DNA from: Bradyrhizobium sp. AUGA SZCCT0283
GTDB taxonomy: Bacteria; Pseudomonadota; Alphaproteobacteria; Rhizobiales; Xanthobacteraceae
Direction: 5' to 3'
DNA length: 64,000 nucleotides
NCBI RefSeq assembly: GCF_018130385.1
Contig: NZ_JAFCLU010000006.1
Span: 186,001 to 250,000 of the forward strand
The first letter of the stretch is position 1. Each line of letters begins with the position of its first letter. Made by a program: the position numbers and the translations under genes. The notes below the pieces were generated by a model. It was not told the DNA's origin. It made no database searches and saw only the letters and a list, made by a program, of their open reading frames with translations. Below, in pieces: positions 60,568-64,000 of the stretch.

Positions 60568-61587
60568 TCAACGCTGCAGCAGCGCCGAGATCTCGGCGTT
60601 GATGAAGGCGCGGTCTGCAGGATTGTTGATGGGATTTCCGGCACGGTGTCCGTGGACCGAGGGAATCGGATGGAGCTCGGCCGACTTTGCGTTGACGAGG
60701 CGGCCGATCTCCGCCTCATTGTCGCGCATGTCGAAGTAACGATCGGTCTGCCCCGGCATCAGCAGCACCCGCGCCTTGATCGCGGCGAGCGCACGGCCGA
60801 CGTCGCCGCCGAATTCGGGACATTGGCTGATATCGCCGCGCTGCCAGATCCCGATCTGCGCCAGCAGATTGTTGGCGTCACGCCGCGAGAAGGCTTCGTC
60901 CCAGGCGCGTGCGAGGTAATCTTCCAGCGAATGGAAGCCGGCCTCGCGCCACACCTCATCCCGATAGAAGGCGTGCGACATCGCCCATCCGGCATAGACG
61001 CGCCCCATGGCGCGCAGGCCGGCGGAAGGTTTGCCGACGAAACGGCCATCCCTGAACATCGGGTCCGCGGTCAGGGCGGCCTTCACGCCCTCGAGGAACA
61101 CGTGATTGTAGGGAGAGCATCGGGCACTGCCGCAGACGATGGCGGCGCGTTCCACCATGTCGGAATGGCAAGCCGCCCAGTGATAGGCTTGCATGCCGCC
61201 CATCGACCAGCCGTAGACGAGTGCGATGCTCGAAATTCCGAACTGCTCCAGCAGAAGGCGGCGCTGGACCGCGACCGCATCGTGATAGCTGATATCAGGA
61301 AATGGCGTCACGGCCGAATTGGACGGTGAAGAGGACAGGCCGTTGCCGAACAGATTCGGAATGACGATGAAATAGCGATCGGGATCCAGCCCGCCGCCAC
61401 GTTGGATCAGCCATTCGGTGTCGTGGTGTTGCGCGCCAAAGGACGTCGGGTAGACAATCACGTTGTCCTTCCGCGCGTTCAGCGTGCCGTAGGTCTTGTA
61501 GGCGAGATGCATGGAAGGGAAGACGACACCTGACTGCAGAGGGACGTCTCCCGCGTCGAAGACCTGATAGTCGCCCTGGGTCGTCAT
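60568..61587 (-). CDS. alpha/beta hydrolase of the homoserine O-acetyltransferase (MetX-like) family
   Basis: 339 residues. The nucleophile elbow is YGWSMGGMQAYHW, and the fold contains AYKTYGTLNARKDNVIVYPTSF, then LFGNGLSSSPSNS; the acid and base lie in LLMPGQTDRYF and HGHRAGNP. Sequence resembles MetX-like acyltransferases, but the homoserine-binding region is not clearly kept and the protein may be an esterase or transacylase. It heads the operon with the desaturase. The ATG at 61587 is used. Confidence 0.83.
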   Translation of the reverse strand: MTTQGDYQVFDAGDVPLQSGVVFPSMHLAYKTYGTLNARKDNVIVYPTSFGAQHHDTEWLIQRGGGLDPDRYFIVIPNLFGNGLSSSPSNSAVTPFPDISYHDAVAVQRRLLLEQFGISSIALVYGWSMGGMQAYHWAACHSDMVERAAIVCGSARCSPYNHVFLEGVKAALTADPMFRDGRFVGKPSAGLRAMGRVYAGWAMSHAFYRDEVWREAGFHSLEDYLARAWDEAFSRRDANNLLAQIGIWQRGDISQCPEFGGDVGRALAAIKARVLLMPGQTDRYFDMRDNEAEIGRLVNAKSAELHPIPSVHGHRAGNPINNPADRAFINAEISALLQR

Positions 61588-61606
61588 GGAGCCATTCCGT
61601 AATTAT

Positions 61607-61621
61607 TGTACCAATTGTACA
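61607..61621. promoter_or_regulatory. inverted repeat upstream of the MetX-like/desaturase operon
   Basis: TGTAC-CAATT-GTACA: five-base arms with a five-base spacer, 20 bases before the MetX-like ATG, in AT-rich promoter-like sequence. Size and position suit a TetR-type operator, and a tetR gene lies at the far end of the operon. Confidence 0.5.
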
Positions 61622-61696
61622 TTATTTAGATTGGATTGCAACGGATTTCACTACAGCGCAACGGCACCCTGCCCGCGCTCGTGAAGCCGTAAATGC

Positions 61697-61730
61697 AAAT
61701 TGCGCCGCAGTTGCTTCTGCGGCGCAATTT
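61697..61730. terminator. strong 14-base-pair stem-loop
   Basis: AAATTGCGCCGCAG (61697-61710) pairs perfectly with CTGCGGCGCAATTT (61717-61730) around a six-base loop. It lies 38 bases after the stop of the NCS2 permease gene on the minus strand and is a probable intrinsic terminator; A/T ends allow function on either strand. Confidence 0.75.
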
Positions 61731-61768
61731 CAAACGAAGTCAGGCGTTCGCGGGCTTGCCGCCAGCGA

Positions 61769-63421
61769 TCATTCCGCCGGTGCTGCCGCCGGCACTTGCG
61801 CGCTGTAGTCCACGGCCGGACTGGCCTTCGTCAGCGCGAACAGCCCGGCCGCCATCACCGCATAAGCCAGCGCCACACCCGGCGTGACGCCGAGGCCGCC
61901 GCCGATGCCGACGGCTTCGCCGTGCATGAAGCCGAAATAGGTCAGGACGGCGCCGGCCAGCGCAAAGGCCGAGGCTTTAAGAAAATCGCGCTCGATCACG
62001 AACACACCGATCGCGCCGAGCACGAGGCCGGCGAGGATCGACCCGCCGCCCATCACTTCGAGCCCGTGATAGAGCACGCCCTGCTGCGGCAGCGCTGATA
62101 TGGCGGCGGTCTTCACCGCATCGACCTTGTCGGCGGCGAGACCGCCGACCGCCTGAGCCGCCGTGATCGTCGAGCCGAGCATGGTGTCGATCTGCAGTTT
62201 AGCCCATGCGGCGAGATGCGGCGTCAGCGCCAGCACGATCGCCGGCGCATGCTTGACCGGCGTGGTCTGGAACGCCTGCGCGCCGATCAGCATGCCGATA
62301 TAGAGCAGGATCGGCGAGATCGCGACCACAGGCACCAGCGCCAGCAAGACCGAGATGATGCCGAACCACGACAACAGCACCACCATCAGGCCGGTCGCCG
62401 CCGAATAGCCAATCCGGCCGCCCATCGCCTTCCAGCCGGGATGGCCGATATAGACGGCGTTGATGAAGGGATTGCCCATCAGGCAGCCGATCAGGCTGAC
62501 GACGCCGTCGGCGGTTAGCACCCGCGTGGTCGGATATTCGTCGCCGGCGGCTTCCGCGCTCTCGACATTGTCCATGGCCTCGACGAGATCGTAGATGCCG
62601 AACGGGATTGCCGTAACGAGAATGATGCCGAGGAATTCGAAGCCGGAGAACACATGGCCGACGGCCGGCAACGGCACCGAAAAGCCGAAATTCGCAAAGG
62701 CATCGCCGACGCCCTTCAGGCTCAACCCGCCGAGCCCGAGACCGAACAGGTTCGAACCCCAGGCGATGATCATGCCGACGGCGATGGCGACGAGTCCTGC
62801 CGGCATGCCCCTCCAATATTTCACGCCGCCGAACCAGCTCACCAGGATGATGGCAAAGCAGACGAGGCCGATCTGCGGCGTCATATACATTTCGAGCGCC
62901 GGGCGCATCGAGATGAAGGTGACGGAGACGCCGGCCAGCGTGCCAAGCAGTGCCGCGCGCGGCGTGATCTTACGAATATACGGCGCGATGAAGCCACCGA
63001 TCATCAGGATAAAACTCTGGAAGAACACCCAGACCAGACCGGCCGACCAGCCCTTGATCGGATCGCCGGTCTTGAGCGTGATCGGCAGCATGATCACGAA
63101 GGTGACGATGAACATGTGCGGCACGCTGACGCCCGAGGGCAGCGCGCAGACGTCGCTGCGGCCGGTCTTCTGCGCGAGCTTGTACGCAAGATACGCGTAA
63201 TAGAAGGTGGACAGGCACATCATCAGGCCGAGCGCCGGCAGGATGCGGCCGAACACCAGTGAATCAGGCATCTTCAGCACGAAGCGCAACAGCCCGGTCA
63301 GCACCAGCATGTTGACGAGGATGTTGGTGCCGAAACCGAAAAAGGCGTTCCAGTCGCCCGGCGTCCACAAAACCGGCTTGAAACCTGATGTGGCTGATGT
63401 CCCCGTCATGCTCGTGCTCAT
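61769..63421 (-). CDS. NCS2-type nucleobase permease
   Basis: 550 residues with about 14 hydrophobic segments. [20 protein letters not shown] opens it; [12 protein letters not shown] and [20 protein letters not shown] are conserved blocks of this branch of the uracil/xanthine permease superfamily. The branch is larger than classical UraA (about 430 residues) and its substrate is unassigned. ATG overlaps the stop of the upstream cysteine hydrolase (ATGA). Import of a purine, pyrimidine or triazine-like ring is likely. Confidence 0.85.
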   Translation of the reverse strand: MSTSMTGTSATSGFKPVLWTPGDWNAFFGFGTNILVNMLVLTGLLRFVLKMPDSLVFGRILPALGLMMCLSTFYYAYLAYKLAQKTGRSDVCALPSGVSVPHMFIVTFVIMLPITLKTGDPIKGWSAGLVWVFFQSFILMIGGFIAPYIRKITPRAALLGTLAGVSVTFISMRPALEMYMTPQIGLVCFAIILVSWFGGVKYWRGMPAGLVAIAVGMIIAWGSNLFGLGLGGLSLKGVGDAFANFGFSVPLPAVGHVFSGFEFLGIILVTAIPFGIYDLVEAMDNVESAEAAGDEYPTTRVLTADGVVSLIGCLMGNPFINAVYIGHPGWKAMGGRIGYSAATGLMVVLLSWFGIISVLLALVPVVAISPILLYIGMLIGAQAFQTTPVKHAPAIVLALTPHLAAWAKLQIDTMLGSTITAAQAVGGLAADKVDAVKTAAISALPQQGVLYHGLEVMGGGSILAGLVLGAIGVFVIERDFLKASAFALAGAVLTYFGFMHGEAVGIGGGLGVTPGVALAYAVMAAGLFALTKASPAVDYSAQVPAAAPAE

Positions 63422-64000
63422 CGTGATGTCCCCACTACTGCCGTTTTTGGAATCTCCGGTGAAAGTGCCTCCAGCACCGCGGCCGAGTCCGAGACCCAAC
63501 CGAAGATGCCGCCCTGGGCCTTGATCATCTTAAGGCCCATCTCGTGAAACTCGGGAAAATAGGACGCGCAGCCATCGGCCAGCACCACGCAGCGATAGCC
63601 GCGGTCGTTGGCTTCGCGCACGGTGGTGTTGACGCAGACCTCGGTGGTGACGCCGCAGACCAGCAAGTTCTCGATGCCGTAGCGCTGCAACACGTCGCCG
63701 AGCTCGGTGGCGTAGAACGCGCCCTTGCCCGGCTTGTCGATCACGATCTCGCTGTCGAGCGGATACAATTCGGGAATGATGTCGTGGCCGGCCTCGCCGC
63801 GAATGAGAATGCGTCCCATCGGGCCGGGATCGCCGATGCGCAAGGACGGCGCGCCGCGCTCGACCTTGGCCGGCGGCGCGTCCGACAGATCGGGCAGATG
63901 ACCCTCCCGGGTGTGAACGACCAGCATGCCGATCTCACGCGCCGCATCCAGCACCGCCGCAATCGGCTTCACCGCGCGCGCGAGCTGGCTGACATCATTG
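63418..64000 (-). CDS. isochorismatase-family cysteine hydrolase (5' end cut by window)
   Basis: The visible 193 residues form the C-terminal part of an isochorismatase-like amidase. Present are [15 protein letters not shown], the catalytic lysine in [11 protein letters not shown], the nucleophile cysteine in [21 protein letters not shown], and [16 protein letters not shown] at the end. The first catalytic aspartate must lie beyond the right edge. [11 protein letters not shown] plus WVSD resembles the RutB and biuret-hydrolase type enzymes that cleave ureido or amide bonds. Translational coupling to an NCS2 permease supports a role in breakdown of an imported N-heterocycle; exact substrate unknown. 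Confidence 0.87.
   Translation of the reverse strand, partial: NDVSQLARAVKPIAAVLDAAREIGMLVVHTREGHLPDLSDAPPAKVERGAPSLRIGDPGPMGRILIRGEAGHDIIPELYPLDSEIVIDKPGKGAFYATELGDVLQRYGIENLLVCGVTTEVCVNTTVREANDRGYRCVVLADGCASYFPEFHEMGLKMIKAQGGIFGWVSDSAAVLEALSPEIPKTAVVGTSR

Noticed and set aside
1..64000. tRNA, rRNA genes and insertion sequences
   Set aside because: I saw no cloverleaf-compatible sequence with a T-arm consensus outside coding regions, no rRNA-like stretch, and no transposase motif.

Overview
The window is high-GC chromosomal DNA with the gene content of a metabolically versatile alphaproteobacterium, most probably Bradyrhizobium or a close relative in the Nitrobacteraceae. That placement is inferred from the many solute-transport and catabolic operons, a single-chain acyl-CoA carboxylase, a CYP153-type P450, and several families of short palindromic intergenic repeats. 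I found no rRNA, tRNA, CRISPR array, transposase or phage gene. Gene density is high, ATGA stop/start overlaps are common, and both ends cut through a gene (fpr at 1, a cysteine hydrolase at 64000).

Region 1 (1-20278) is the most interesting part: an apparent nicotinate catabolic locus that joins an aerobic-type entry enzyme to an anaerobe-type ring-reduction branch. NicA (2Fe-2S) and NicB (molybdopterin domain plus three c-type haem motifs) would make 6-hydroxynicotinate. A 6-hydroxynicotinate reductase homologue (Hnr), an enamidase homologue (Ena) and a ferredoxin-NADP reductase (Fpr) would reduce and open the ring. An ApbE-like protein, a DUF1185 protein, a branched-chain-type ABC importer and a MarR regulator lie in one long minus-strand operon with hnr. 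Near-identical palindromes centred on GTATAC sit between fpr and ena and in front of hnr, with a related inverted repeat before nicA; they tie together genes that are separated by about 5.7 kb of unrelated genes (a membrane protein, a cyclase-FGE fusion, a DUF4399 protein, a crotonase remnant, and an SBP56/methanethiol oxidase pair).

Region 2 (20348-30067) holds pncB, an O-acetylhomoserine sulfhydrylase, an alpha/beta hydrolase, a Deg-type protease, and an oxidation module: a GMC oxidoreductase with a small subunit, a CYP153-like P450, and a divergent Baeyer-Villiger monooxygenase. An 838-base gap full of repeats (30068-30905) follows.

Region 3 (30906-43043) holds a single-chain biotin-dependent carboxylase, two amidohydrolases, a NitT/TauT-type ABC transporter, a GntR regulator, an NTF2-like protein and an enolase-superfamily enzyme. 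A repeated TGCATGCA-containing motif suggests that the GntR protein controls several of these units. The second amidohydrolase resembles cytosine deaminase but lacks two of its key residues.

Region 4 (43170-56647) holds an orphan branched-chain-type binding protein, HyuA/HyuB, a class III aminotransferase-like enzyme, a short-chain dehydrogenase homologue whose whole catalytic tetrad appears to be replaced, an HU protein, and a complete peptide/opine-type ABC importer with a fused double ATPase. Region 5 (56713-64000) holds a FAD-dependent amine-oxidase-like protein, a VOC protein, a TetR regulator convergent with a desaturase/MetX-like operon, and an NCS2 permease translationally coupled to a cysteine hydrolase. 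Short palindromic repeats of at least four kinds fill most intergenic gaps from 11 kb to 57 kb.
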